A DNA stretch of 39,471 nucleotides from Henriciella sp. (GTDB lineage Bacteria; Pseudomonadota; Alphaproteobacteria; Caulobacterales; Hyphomonadaceae), in the NCBI GenBank assembly GCA_029238175.1, contig JAQWGO010000042.1:1-39471 (forward strand), in the 5' to 3' direction. Below, in pieces: positions 1-7,606 of this stretch. Under the pieces are notes generated by a model. That model was not told the DNA's origin. It searched no databases and was given only the letters and a program-made list of their open reading frames with translations. The translations under genes were made by a program, and so were the position numbers. Every line of letters begins with the position of its first letter. Position 1 is the first letter of the stretch.

Positions 1-57
1 CTGGCGTTTGATGTCTTTGACGATCCGTTCGCCGGACGTTGGTTTACCCTGTCTCAT
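1..57 (-). CDS. IS3-family transposase OrfA, N-terminal 19 codons (partial)
   Basis: An ATG at 57 on the minus strand opens a frame that runs off the left edge. Its 19 residues begin MRQGKPTSGERIVKDIK. From memory of the family this matches the start of IS3-group OrfA proteins, which continue into a helix-turn-helix domain that binds the IS ends; OrfA is normally joined to the OrfB integrase by a -1 frameshift. Only the first residues are visible, so family assignment rests on this short N-terminus plus the IS-like terminal sequence next to it. Confidence 0.55.
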   Translation of the reverse strand, partial: MRQGKPTSGERIVKDIKRQ

Positions 58-122
58 CTGTCTCTCCGTGAGATACAAGATGAGCGAAAACCCTCTCTTA
101 GCACAGACCTAAATCTGAGACA
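1..122 (-). mobile_element. End of an IS3-family insertion sequence (cut by window edge)
   Basis: The minus strand reads out of the window into the start of an IS3-type orfA at 57. The non-coding stretch from 58 to 122 looks like the IS terminal region: read on the minus strand from 122 it begins TGTCTCAGATTTAGG, with the TG that IS3-family ends normally carry. The exact boundary is inferred, because the other inverted repeat lies outside the window and no target duplication can be tested. The element ends about 40 bp before the ArsR gene, so it may have altered that gene's upstream region. Confidence 0.6.
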
Positions 123-153
123 CAAGCGCTGACGTTAGACACGAGATAATTAT

Positions 154-169
154 ATAACCATATGGTTAT
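154..169. promoter_or_regulatory. Perfect 16-bp palindrome, probable ArsR operator
   Basis: ATAACCATATGGTTAT is a perfect palindrome at 154-169. Its right half contains the ATG (162) of the ArsR-family gene. Similar ATAACCATATGGTTAT-type sites over the start codon occur in other ArsR-SRPBCC pairs, and explain why many such regulators begin Met-Val. The site is therefore the likely autoregulatory operator. A weak promoter (CTGACG at 129-134 and an AT-rich -10 near 152-157) would put the transcript start at or within the operator, giving a very short or absent leader. The promoter is inference. Confidence 0.7.
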
Positions 170-536
170 GTTAAGTGCTTTATCTCAATCTGAACCAAGT
201 AATCTGGATGCCGTTTTTGCAGCATTGGCGGACCCGACGCGGCGCGCGATCTTGTCGAAACTGGCCTATGGAGAGGCGTCGGTGAATGAGATTGCTTCGC
301 CGTTTGAGATGAGCCAACCGGCCATTTCTAAACACCTAAAAGTGCTAGAGCGGGCGGGCCTGATTGAGCATGGCGTGGACAAGCAGAAGCGTCCGCGGCG
401 GCTAAACGCCGAACCGATGGCGGCGGCGGTGGCTTGGCTGGAAGAGTTTAAACAATTCTGGGGGGCGAGCTTTGATCAGCTGGATGACCTTCTGGTGACC
501 CTAAAAGCGGCTGAGGAGGCCAAAAACGATGACTGA
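162..536 (+). CDS. ArsR-family winged-helix transcriptional repressor
   Basis: A 124-residue protein with the ArsR/SdpR-type hallmark: LDAVFAALADPTRRAIL near residue 15, then a helix-turn-helix with ISKHLKVLERAGLI as recognition helix and wing. There is no CxC metal-binding motif, so it is probably not a metal sensor but the type paired with START/AHSA1 proteins. The ATG at 162 lies inside the palindromic operator, as is usual in this subfamily; the ATG at 168 is an alternative. Its last codons overlap the start of the next gene by 8 bp (529-536), so the two are translationally coupled. The ligand is unknown. The regulator most likely represses its own operon. Confidence 0.9.
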   Translation: MVMLSALSQSEPSNLDAVFAALADPTRRAILSKLAYGEASVNEIASPFEMSQPAISKHLKVLERAGLIEHGVDKQKRPRRLNAEPMAAAVAWLEEFKQFWGASFDQLDDLLVTLKAAEEAKNDD

Positions 537-1023
537 ACTCCCAATGTTTGTGATGGAACGCGAATTTGATGCCCCGCGAGAGCTGGTCTGGCGGACGTGG
601 ACGGAACTGGAACTGTTGGGCCATTGGTATGGACCGGGCGTTGAGACGGTCGTGCATAAGCTTGATGTGCGGGTTGGCGGTGCTTGGCTGAACGAGATGA
701 AAATGGGAGAGCGGTCTGGCTATCAACGCTGTGACTATACTGAAGTTGTGAAGCCTGAGCGGTTGGTCATGCTGATGTCGACAACGGATGCAGACTGGAA
801 CCTCGCGGCTAATCCGATGATGCCGGATTGGCCGCGTGTTTTGCTGACGACGGTGACATTTGAGGATGCCGGTAGCAAAACCAAGATGCGGCTTGAATGG
901 TCGCCGCATGAGGCAACGGATGCTGAGATTGCCTGCTTTGTTGGCGTGGTTGAGAACCTTGGCAAAGGCTGGGGTGCTGGCATGGTGATGCTGGAAGAGA
1001 TGCTTGCGGACTTGCAGGCCTAG
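529..1023 (+). CDS. SRPBCC / AHSA1-domain protein
   Basis: A 164-residue single-domain protein of the START-like SRPBCC superfamily, AHSA1 (activator of Hsp90 ATPase 1-like) group. The N-terminal strand FDAPRELVWRTWTE followed by LLGHWYGPG is characteristic of the fold, whose deep hydrophobic cavity binds small lipophilic ligands. No signal peptide is seen, so it is cytoplasmic. It overlaps the ArsR gene by 8 bp and is probably controlled by it. In such pairs the SRPBCC protein is thought to bind or process the compound the operon responds to, but the ligand cannot be told from sequence. Confidence 0.88.
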   Translation: MTELPMFVMEREFDAPRELVWRTWTELELLGHWYGPGVETVVHKLDVRVGGAWLNEMKMGERSGYQRCDYTEVVKPERLVMLMSTTDADWNLAANPMMPDWPRVLLTTVTFEDAGSKTKMRLEWSPHEATDAEIACFVGVVENLGKGWGAGMVMLEEMLADLQA

Positions 1024-1085
1024 CGCTTTCCATTGACGAAGTCAGCGATTGCGGGTTTCCTCAAAAGAAAAACGGAGGAAACCCC

Positions 1086-1478
1086 ATGACTGGAATTGAA
1101 GCTGTCGTCTTGTACGCCGGACTGTTTGTAGTGCTCTTTTTAGGGCTGAAGTTGAATGCAGGCCGCGTGCGAGCGTCTGAAAAGGTGAATTTTGGCGAGG
1201 GGACCAGTGACCCGATGCGCCAGGCTATGAGGGTTCAGGGCAACGCCGTAGAAGATGTACCGATCACGTTGCTGGGTCTTTACGGCTTAGCGGCGATGTC
1301 TGCGCCGGTCATGTTGATCCATATATTGGGCGCAGGGTTTTTAGTTTTTCGTCTCGCGCATGCCTTTGCACTGGGTAGTGGCGCAGGGTCTGGGGCTGGC
1401 CGCATTGTCGGAACGCTGGGCACTTTGGTTGTAATGCTGGTGACTGGCGGCGCGTGTATCTGGTTTGCGCTGACCTAG
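1086..1478 (+). CDS. MAPEG-family membrane protein
   Basis: A 130-residue integral membrane protein with four predicted helices, of the MAPEG family (membrane-associated proteins in eicosanoid and glutathione metabolism). The family signature is visible as RVQGNAVEDVP near residues 50-60, with FRLAHAFAL later; these contribute to glutathione binding in characterised members. Bacterial MAPEG proteins often have glutathione transferase or peroxidase activity, but the substrate here is unknown. A good ribosome-binding site (GGAGGA) precedes the ATG. It lies 62 bp after the SRPBCC gene and may be cotranscribed. Its stop overlaps the stop of the convergent arsC-like gene within CTAG. Confidence 0.85.
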   Translation: MTGIEAVVLYAGLFVVLFLGLKLNAGRVRASEKVNFGEGTSDPMRQAMRVQGNAVEDVPITLLGLYGLAAMSAPVMLIHILGAGFLVFRLAHAFALGSGAGSGAGRIVGTLGTLVVMLVTGGACIWFALT

Positions 1479-1807
1479 AGCAGGGCTACTTGAACGTCCT
1501 TTGTCCAGCCGACATGGACACTGCCATTTGCTTCAATCACGGGGCGTTTGATCAGGGTTGGATTGGCCATCAAGAGCGCGGCGGGTTCCGTCGCGCGGTC
1601 TTGCTCTGACAGGTTACGCCATGTGGTGGAGCGCTTGTTTATCAGTGCTTCAGCGCCTGCAGCTTGCAGCCACGCGGGCACGCAAATCTCTAAATCGGTG
1701 TCCGCACGGATGTCGATAAATGTCACCGTTTTGCCAGCGGCTTCGAGAGCTTTTAGCGCCTTCTTGCAGGTGTCGCAGTTTTTTAGACCATAGAGGGTGA
1801 GGGGCAT
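1475..1807 (-). CDS. ArsC/Spx-family thioredoxin-fold reductase (YffB-like)
   Basis: A 110-residue thioredoxin-fold protein of the ArsC-like family. It starts LTLYGLKNCDTCKKAL with a CDTC pair at residues 10 and 13, and has the family segment NPTLIKRPVI near residue 85. The KRSTTWR segment near residue 58 corresponds to the region that in true arsenate reductases carries NxR-type oxyanion residues. Small proteins of this type (YffB/Spx-like) are often annotated as arsenate reductase without biochemical support; a glutathione-dependent thiol reductase is equally plausible. No arsenic genes lie nearby. Its final codon overlaps the MAPEG stop by 4 bp. Confidence 0.85.
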   Translation of the reverse strand: MPLTLYGLKNCDTCKKALKALEAAGKTVTFIDIRADTDLEICVPAWLQAAGAEALINKRSTTWRNLSEQDRATEPAALLMANPTLIKRPVIEANGSVHVGWTKDVQVALL

Positions 1808-1825
1808 GAGCGTGTCCTGCTTTAA

Positions 1826-2062
1826 TTATGCCTGATCAACATAGATCTCACCGTCCAAATCGTCGAGCTTGATCTGTAGATGTGCGCGGACATCTTGGAC
1901 GGCTTGATTGTAAATCGTAGGACCAAGTGCAGCGACCATTAGGTCAAGAATTTGGCCGGCTCGAAAGTCGCTTATGGTTTCGTCGAACTCTGACATAAAG
2001 CTAGCCTGAATATCCCTGACGAGAGCGTCTTTGCGATCATCGGAGAGTAATATTTGTTTCAT
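1826..2062 (-). CDS. DUF2164 family protein
   Basis: A 78-residue protein matching the DUF2164 pattern: an N-terminal Lys/Asp-rich helix, then IQASFMSEFDETISDFRAGQ and GPTIYNQAVQDVRAHL. Members are small, soluble, of unknown function and widespread in proteobacteria. Its ATG overlaps the stop of the upstream metallohydrolase gene (ATGA, 2059-2062), so it is translationally coupled to it and probably in one operon with it and the ArsC-like gene. No catalytic motif is evident. Confidence 0.8.
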   Translation of the reverse strand: MKQILLSDDRKDALVRDIQASFMSEFDETISDFRAGQILDLMVAALGPTIYNQAVQDVRAHLQIKLDDLDGEIYVDQA

Positions 2063-2889
2063 TCGGCTTCTTCTGTCTCAGTCTTAGTTAGCGTACGGGT
2101 TTCACCCGGTACGTGCAGATAGTCAGCGCCGGATGCAATCAAATCCGCTGGCACTTCAATCGGAACGTGTACACCGATCGCGGCTTCTGCATTGAGGCGA
2201 CCATTTAGCAAGGCTGGACCGTCGCCGGCGGTAAAGAACCAATAGGGCGGGAATGCCGTATCGGTACGTTTGGCTTGCCAGTGTTCATCATGGGGAAGGT
2301 AGTGCTCATCGCGCGGATCGGCGTCGCCCATATGCATCACGGTCTGACTATCTTCTAGGGTGACCCGCCAGACCAAGTTTGAGATGTCGGCACGGCCGGG
2401 CCAACCCGCGTGAGGGATACGAACGACGTCGATTTCCATGGTCTTGAACGTGATTTGCGTTGGGTGGTCTAAGCGTTCCAGCGGGATGCCCGTTACGCGG
2501 CTGAAGATTGGGTTACCCGGATCGGTTTCTTCTTGCATCCATTCCAGCGCTTGGGTTGGGGCGTAGAGGTGGGTTTCGGTATTGGTTTCGAGATATTTGA
2601 TCACCTCATCGACCGAGAAATGGTCAGGGTGCATATGACTGACGAAGATAGCGTCGACATTGTCGTAAGGCGCTTCGCCAGTCATCATCGCGAAGCGAAT
2701 GTCTTCCGGGACCATCTGATAGACGCCAAATCCCTTCGGGTAGAGTGGGTCGAAGAGGATTTTGGTGTGCCCGTCACTGACCATGATGCCTTCATTGCCA
2801 ACATAGGTCGCTTCAGTGGGCGTTTCAGGATGAGCATAAACTGAAAGAGGCAGACCCAATATTGCTAAGGCGATTAGGGCGAGGCGCAT
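2059..2889 (-). CDS. Secreted metallo-beta-lactamase-fold hydrolase
   Basis: A 276-residue protein with a cleavable signal peptide (residues 1-19, cleavage after VYA), so it is periplasmic. The mature domain has the metallo-beta-lactamase fold with the di-zinc motif SHMHPDH at residues 84-90, a later His in RIPHAGWPG, and Asp in MHMGDADPRD, giving a near-complete metal-ligand set. The YVGNEGIMV...KILFDPLY start is typical of the beta-lactamase_2 group (UlaG/RNase Z-like), not of true beta-lactamases. Substrate unknown. It is the first gene of a minus-strand operon with the DUF2164 and ArsC-like genes and is divergent from the surface-protein gene at 2950. Confidence 0.87.
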   Translation of the reverse strand: MRLALIALAILGLPLSVYAHPETPTEATYVGNEGIMVSDGHTKILFDPLYPKGFGVYQMVPEDIRFAMMTGEAPYDNVDAIFVSHMHPDHFSVDEVIKYLETNTETHLYAPTQALEWMQEETDPGNPIFSRVTGIPLERLDHPTQITFKTMEIDVVRIPHAGWPGRADISNLVWRVTLEDSQTVMHMGDADPRDEHYLPHDEHWQAKRTDTAFPPYWFFTAGDGPALLNGRLNAEAAIGVHVPIEVPADLIASGADYLHVPGETRTLTKTETEEAE

Positions 2890-2910
2890 GATATTCTCCG
2901 GAACAGCTTG

Positions 2911-2925
2911 TTAACCACACTGTAA
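2911..2925. promoter_or_regulatory. Possible CtrA site (TTAA-N7-GTAA)
   Basis: TTAACCACACTGTAA lies in the divergent region between 2889 and 2950. It matches the CtrA full-site consensus TTAA-N7-TTAA except for one base in the second half-site. CtrA is the alphaproteobacterial cell-cycle response regulator. The site is only 25 bp before the plus-strand ATG, so its effect cannot be guessed. With one mismatch, chance occurrence is quite possible. Confidence 0.25.
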
Positions 2926-2949
2926 GCGGAAGTCGTTTAAAACCAAGGT

Positions 2950-4470
2950 ATGAAAAGGGGTATGCGCACTTTCCTTGTAGGAGTTGCGGCAATGATGTTG
3001 TCGCATACTCATGCGTTTGCAGCGCCTGGCGATATCTTGTTTTCCGAGAATTTTGATGCTGGCGCTGGGTGTAGCACTCTGGGGCCGTCTTTCACCTTCA
3101 ACACAACAAGCACGAATCTGGGCGGCACCAGCACGCAAACATCCAATTCAGGCAATTGTTCTGCGTTCACGCGCGGCGGGGTCGTGACATTAGAGAGCCA
3201 AGCCATCGATCTGTCTTCAGCCATTGGCGCAACGCTTACAGCTTGGCTGCGGCTCGGCTCAGATACGTTCAGTGAGGATGTCGACAATGGCGAGGATATG
3301 CTGGTCGAGTATCTTAATGATAGTGCGGTTTGGCTGCCGATCACGACGGAGGCTGGATCTGGCGCAGCGGGCAGCGTGATCAATATTGATTTTGATGTGC
3401 CACTGGATGCGCTGCATTCCGGCTTTCGGATAAGGTTCTCCCAGACTGGCGGCAGCGGCGGACCGCCGGCAAATGGCGGAGTTGGTTATGATTATTGGCA
3501 TATTGATGATGTTTTACTGATTGAGACAGGCAGTGCGCCGCCGCCGCCTCTGCCATCCGGTATGGGCATTGGGCTTTGTGAGCGGTTTGAAAGCGGTTTT
3601 GGTAACTGGTCAGCGTCGAATGGCGGACGCTCTGGCGTGAACGGTGATACGTTTCAGTCGGCAAGCAACTCCATGTTTCTGCGCCACAATACGGTGACAT
3701 CGACATCGATCGCGTTTGATTCAGATGAACTCGGTGAGATTGAAGTTTGGGTCCAGCGCGGTTCTGATGCCTTCAGTGAAAACCCTGAAGCGGGAGAGGA
3801 TCTGACGTTTCAGTATCTGAATGCCGCCAGTAATTGGATCACGCTGGATACTTTTGCCGGGAATGGCACCCAGGGGCAGATTTTTACAGAGACATACACG
3901 ATGCCAGTGTCGGCTTGGCACCCGAATTTCAGGGTGCGTTTCACCTTGGCGACCGGGAGTGGATCTGACTTTGACTATTGGAATGTCGATGATCTTTGTT
4001 TTAACCGCGCTCAGCCTGATTTTAGTGTGAATAAGTCGGTTATTATCGAACAGGATCCGATAAATGGCACGACAAACGCGCTTGGAATTCCGGGGTCTTG
4101 GGCGATCTATTCAATCACTGTGACGAATAATGGGCTTGGGAGTTCAGATGCCGACACGATGGTTATCGGAGATGCGGTTGATGCGCTGACAAGCCTGTTC
4201 ACGGGTGATTTTGATGGCGGGGGTTCGCCGTTTAACTTCATCGATGGAACCGGCTTGAATGCGAGTGGGTTGAGCCTGCCCTTCACCAGCCTTGGCGACG
4301 GATCAGATGGCGTAACTTTCCTCAATGGGGGTGGGTCGACTATTATACCAAATGGCGCGTTTGATCCGGCAGTTGCTAGTTTCCGATTGGCCTTTGATGG
4401 TGCGATGAGCGGCACATCCGGTGGCGGCACCCCGACATTTACAATCGAATACCGGGTTCTCGTGGAATAG
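2950..4470 (+). CDS. Secreted protein with two MAM-like repeats and a DUF11-like C-terminus
   Basis: A 506-residue exported protein. A signal peptide covers residues 1-24 (cleavage near AFA). Two homologous jelly-roll-like modules follow, about residues 30-195 and 205-350, aligned by GSDTFSEDVDNGEDM versus GSDAFSENPEAGEDL and by YDYWHIDDVLL versus FDYWNVDDLCF. These resemble MAM/laminin-G-type modules. The last about 150 residues, from SVNKSVIIEQDP with YSITVTNNG, are a DUF11-like Ig-fold domain. No LPXTG, PEP-CTERM or lipobox is present, so it is probably secreted or loosely surface-bound; an adhesive role is inference. Its C-terminal end is closely similar to that of the broken gene at 9671-11074. 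It ends 2 bp from the convergent glycosidase gene. Confidence 0.8.
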   Translation: MKRGMRTFLVGVAAMMLSHTHAFAAPGDILFSENFDAGAGCSTLGPSFTFNTTSTNLGGTSTQTSNSGNCSAFTRGGVVTLESQAIDLSSAIGATLTAWLRLGSDTFSEDVDNGEDMLVEYLNDSAVWLPITTEAGSGAAGSVINIDFDVPLDALHSGFRIRFSQTGGSGGPPANGGVGYDYWHIDDVLLIETGSAPPPPLPSGMGIGLCERFESGFGNWSASNGGRSGVNGDTFQSASNSMFLRHNTVTSTSIAFDSDELGEIEVWVQRGSDAFSENPEAGEDLTFQYLNAASNWITLDTFAGNGTQGQIFTETYTMPVSAWHPNFRVRFTLATGSGSDFDYWNVDDLCFNRAQPDFSVNKSVIIEQDPINGTTNALGIPGSWAIYSITVTNNGLGSSDADTMVIGDAVDALTSLFTGDFDGGGSPFNFIDGTGLNASGLSLPFTSLGDGSDGVTFLNGGGSTIIPNGAFDPAVASFRLAFDGAMSGTSGGGTPTFTIEYRVLVE

Positions 4471-4472
4471 GT

Positions 4473-5231
4473 CTATTCAACCACGCCGACGATGGGACCC
4501 ATATCTACACCAAACTCGTTTCGCGAAATTTCTGGCGCATAGATACGGCTGACTTGTCCATCTAAGAATAGGGCGTTGGGTGTGTTCAGAACATCGCGAA
4601 ACAGCGTTGCGAACTCGTGGAAGGTCACGGCCGTATCAGAGATGGCAAATCGGATTGTTTTGCCATCATCGCTAACCCCGACACCGTTTCTGCGCTTGCG
4701 AGAGGTTCCGTCCGGATTGAAATCGGGATGCAGCGCGCCGTCGATGACAAGCATCGGGCCCGACTGAGTTGCATAAGTTGGATTTGGGTTTGAGGCCAAA
4801 TAGGCTTGGCTTTCTGTAACCCCTGCGATGGTCGGTGTGAGCCAGAAAACGCCGTTTGGTTTCAGGTGGAAGTTTCCGGGACCGTCATTTGTATTCACGC
4901 TGGCTTGGTCACCAGATGTATCACGATAGAAGCCGACTGGGCGGCGGTCTTCGTGATACATGCCGCCATTCATCGCAAAAACCAAGTTCTTGCCTTGCTC
5001 ATCCATTTCCCGCGCGAGCGTTTCGAATTGGAGGTAAGGCTGGCCTGCCGGATCGCTATGAAACAGGCGTATGTCGTTTGTAATGTCGTATGTGCAGACG
5101 GTGAAATCTTGGCCAGCATGGGCTTTGCTATGGCAGCCATAAGCTGTTTCGGCGGGTGCAGTGACGACACGCACGTCCTCTGCGCAGGCCGCGATGAATA
5201 CAACACCAATAAGGGCAAGAGCGAACCGCAC
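4473..5231 (-). CDS. Phosphodiester glycosidase family lipoprotein (DUF2233/NAGPA-like)
   Basis: A 252-residue protein starting at GTG 5231; the frame stays open to an ATG at 5324, but the GTG has a GGAG site 8 bp upstream and begins directly with a lipoprotein signal (FALALIGVVFIAAC, lipobox IAAC). The mature part carries the phosphodiester glycosidase (NAGPA) domain: FAMNGGMYHEDRRPVGFY, MLVIDGALHP, GVGVSDDGKTIRFAISD and NALFLDGQVSRIY. The family includes the eukaryotic uncovering enzyme that removes GlcNAc from a phosphodiester, and bacterial proteins thought to act on cell-wall or polysaccharide phosphodiesters. The product is probably a periplasm-facing lipoprotein. Substrate unknown. Confidence 0.85.
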   Translation of the reverse strand: MRFALALIGVVFIAACAEDVRVVTAPAETAYGCHSKAHAGQDFTVCTYDITNDIRLFHSDPAGQPYLQFETLAREMDEQGKNLVFAMNGGMYHEDRRPVGFYRDTSGDQASVNTNDGPGNFHLKPNGVFWLTPTIAGVTESQAYLASNPNPTYATQSGPMLVIDGALHPDFNPDGTSRKRRNGVGVSDDGKTIRFAISDTAVTFHEFATLFRDVLNTPNALFLDGQVSRIYAPEISRNEFGVDMGPIVGVVE

Positions 5232-5365
5232 GCGTGAATCTCCTAAGAATCCACGAGGTGACCAAGCGGAACTTCTTTCAAATATGACGAGTTTCGTCGC
5301 ACGGATCAACGGAGTGTTCACCATAATCTGTCAACAGGGCGTTTGGTGTATGTGTGGAGTAGAGT

Positions 5366-7603
5366 ATGAACGAGGCGACAATAGCGCAGGCGCAAGGCGC
5401 GCGCGGATGGGTTCAGAAGCTTGGAGCTAGTCCATATATCGTAACAGTTTTCCTGTCGGCAGCGCTGGTTTTTCTGGTTCAACCGATGTTTGCCAAGATG
5501 GCGACGCCCTTGCTCGGCGGTTCTCCAAATGTCTGGAATGTCTCGCTTGTCTGTTTTCAGGCCGCTTTGCTTTTAGGTTACGCTTACGCGCACACTCTCA
5601 ACCATTTTGTGAAATCATTGCGTACTCAGATTGGGATTCACTCAGCTCTGCTGGTAGTGGCGGGTTTGGTCTTGCCGTTCCAGCTGACCGGGGCATTGGG
5701 TGAGCCGAGTGCGACGCAGCCGACATTGTGGTTGATTGGTGTATTTGCGCTGTCCATCGCGCCGCCATTTGCCGTGATCTCTGCGACCGCGCCGCTTATC
5801 CAGAGCTGGTATAGTCGTTCTGGCCGTGAAGACGCGCACGATCCATATCACCTGTATGGCGCGAGTAATATTGGTTCGCTTCTTGGGCTTGCCGCTTACC
5901 CGCTTCTGTTAGAGCCTTTGCTACCTGTCGCGTCGCAAACGCTGACTTGGACATTGGGATATATGGCGCTGGCAGTTCTGTTGATTGCGTCTGGTTTTGT
6001 AGCGCTGACATCTGGTGGTGGCGCAGCGGTTGCGACGGCACCTGAAGCTGAGGCTGACATAGACGCGCCGGTGGTTTCGTCGGTCTGGAAGCAGCGTCTA
6101 TGGTGGCTGGTCCTCGCATTTATTCCGTCTAGCCTGTTGGTTGGCGTAACGACCCATATTGCAACCGATGTGGCGAGTGCGCCATTCCTGTGGGCGCCGC
6201 CTTTGATGCTGTATATTGGTACATTCATCATCGTGTTTGCAAAGAAGCCTTTCATCTCATTACAGGTATCGAGCCGGTATCTGCCGTTGGCTGTAGCTGC
6301 GGCTGTTCTGGCGTTGCCGAGCATTTCGGGTGTGCCGCTTCTGCTTTCATTCTTCTTGCACTTGGGCGTGTTGTTCCTTGCGGCGATGGTCTGTCATGGT
6401 TTGTTGGCTGAAGGACGCCCGGAAGCGTCTCGCCTTACAGAGTTTTATTTGTTGATGTCTTTGGGCGGCGTTCTCGGCGGGGCGTTTAATGCGCTGTTGG
6501 TTCCAGTGATCTTTAATTCTGTCATTGAGTATCCGTTGCTGTTGGTGGCTGTTTTGCTGGTTCGCCCCGAAGCCCGTTGGATGGGGCAAGGCCGCACGCG
6601 GGTTTGGTCATTGGCGGCGGTTGCGGCTGTCGTCATTGCAATTGGACTGCGCCTCACGCTTGGAAACGAAGATCAGACAGTTCTGATCTATCGCCTATTG
6701 CTTGCCATGGCGGTTTTGGGAATTGTCCTAGGCCGCGAAAGCCGGGCCGCACCTGCAATCGCTGCGGCATGTGCTTGGGGTGTTGGTTTTGCTGGAAATC
6801 CAGTTGCTGGCGGCGTTGCAGAGCGTGGTTTCTTCGGCGTGGTCAAAGTGATCGAGCAGGGTGATCAACGTATCATGATGCACGGTACGACCCTGCACGG
6901 CGCGCAATATATTGCTGGCGAAGATCGCCTTCGCCCAACAACTTACTATGCACCGGAAGCGCCGATTGGTCAGGTTTTTGAGGCCCATAGTGCGCCTGGG
7001 CGCGTTGGCGTGATTGGTCTGGGGACTGGTTCAGTCGCGTGTTATGCGCGTGAAGGGCAGAGCTATACTTATTATGAGATCGACCCATTGGTGGCTAAGT
7101 TTGCGGCTGATCCGAAATATTTCTCTTACTTAACGGAGTGTACGCCGGACGCAGAAACAGTGCTTGGTGATGGCCGACTGACACTGGCGGCAGAACCGGC
7201 AGGCGATTTTGAGCTGTTGCTCATTGACGCCTTCAGCTCAGATTCTGTACCGGCGCACCTTTTGACCCGGGAAGCCGTAGACCTGTATCTCTCTCGTTTG
7301 TCAGATGATGGTGTTTTGGTAATGCACGTCTCGAACAATCACATGAAGTTGGACGCGGTTGTCGCGCGGATCGCAGATGATCTCGGCGTCCCGGCACGTC
7401 AACAATTCTACGTGCCGCGCAGTGATGGCTCAGACAGGTTCCGTTCGAAAGCGAGCCAAGTTGTCGTCTTGACACGGTCTGAAGCTGCGCTGGCGCGGTT
7501 TGACGATGATGAGCGCTGGAGTGCATTGGTGAGTGACGGCAAGCGCCCATGGACTGACAATTATTCGAATGTCATCGGCGCGATCTGGGAAAAGCATCAA
7601 TAG
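5366..7603 (+). CDS. Membrane-bound spermidine synthase-like protein (fused transporter/methyltransferase fold)
   Basis: A 745-residue protein. The first two thirds consist of about a dozen hydrophobic helices (first: VTVFLSAALVFLVQPMF). The last about 240 residues are a soluble Rossmann domain of the spermidine/spermine synthase family: GVIGLGTGSVACYA (nucleotide loop), YYEIDPLVAKFA, GDGRLTLA and LLLIDAFSSDSVPAHLLT. This arrangement is the known fused MFS/spermidine synthase type. The catalytic GGG..R motif of true spermidine synthases is not evident before IDPLV, so polyamine synthesis is not assured. A GGAG site precedes the ATG. It ends 3 bp from the convergent phospholipase-like gene. 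Confidence 0.88.
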   Translation: MNEATIAQAQGARGWVQKLGASPYIVTVFLSAALVFLVQPMFAKMATPLLGGSPNVWNVSLVCFQAALLLGYAYAHTLNHFVKSLRTQIGIHSALLVVAGLVLPFQLTGALGEPSATQPTLWLIGVFALSIAPPFAVISATAPLIQSWYSRSGREDAHDPYHLYGASNIGSLLGLAAYPLLLEPLLPVASQTLTWTLGYMALAVLLIASGFVALTSGGGAAVATAPEAEADIDAPVVSSVWKQRLWWLVLAFIPSSLLVGVTTHIATDVASAPFLWAPPLMLYIGTFIIVFAKKPFISLQVSSRYLPLAVAAAVLALPSISGVPLLLSFFLHLGVLFLAAMVCHGLLAEGRPEASRLTEFYLLMSLGGVLGGAFNALLVPVIFNSVIEYPLLLVAVLLVRPEARWMGQGRTRVWSLAAVAAVVIAIGLRLTLGNEDQTVLIYRLLLAMAVLGIVLGRESRAAPAIAAACAWGVGFAGNPVAGGVAERGFFGVVKVIEQGDQRIMMHGTTLHGAQYIAGEDRLRPTTYYAPEAPIGQVFEAHSAPGRVGVIGLGTGSVACYAREGQSYTYYEIDPLVAKFAADPKYFSYLTECTPDAETVLGDGRLTLAAEPAGDFELLLIDAFSSDSVPAHLLTREAVDLYLSRLSDDGVLVMHVSNNHMKLDAVVARIADDLGVPARQQFYVPRSDGSDRFRSKASQVVVLTRSEAALARFDDDERWSALVSDGKRPWTDNYSNVIGAIWEKHQ

Positions 7604-7606
7604 GCT

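Noticed and set aside
448-909. 153-codon minus-strand frame across the ArsR/SRPBCC genes
   Set aside because: Antisense to two clear genes, His/Pro/Arg-rich shadow composition and no recognisable domain.
1475-1807. Arsenic-resistance operon with the ArsR gene at 162
   Set aside because: The ArsR protein lacks a metal-binding Cys motif and pairs with an SRPBCC protein, the ArsC-like gene is on the opposite strand, and no arsB/acr3 gene is present.
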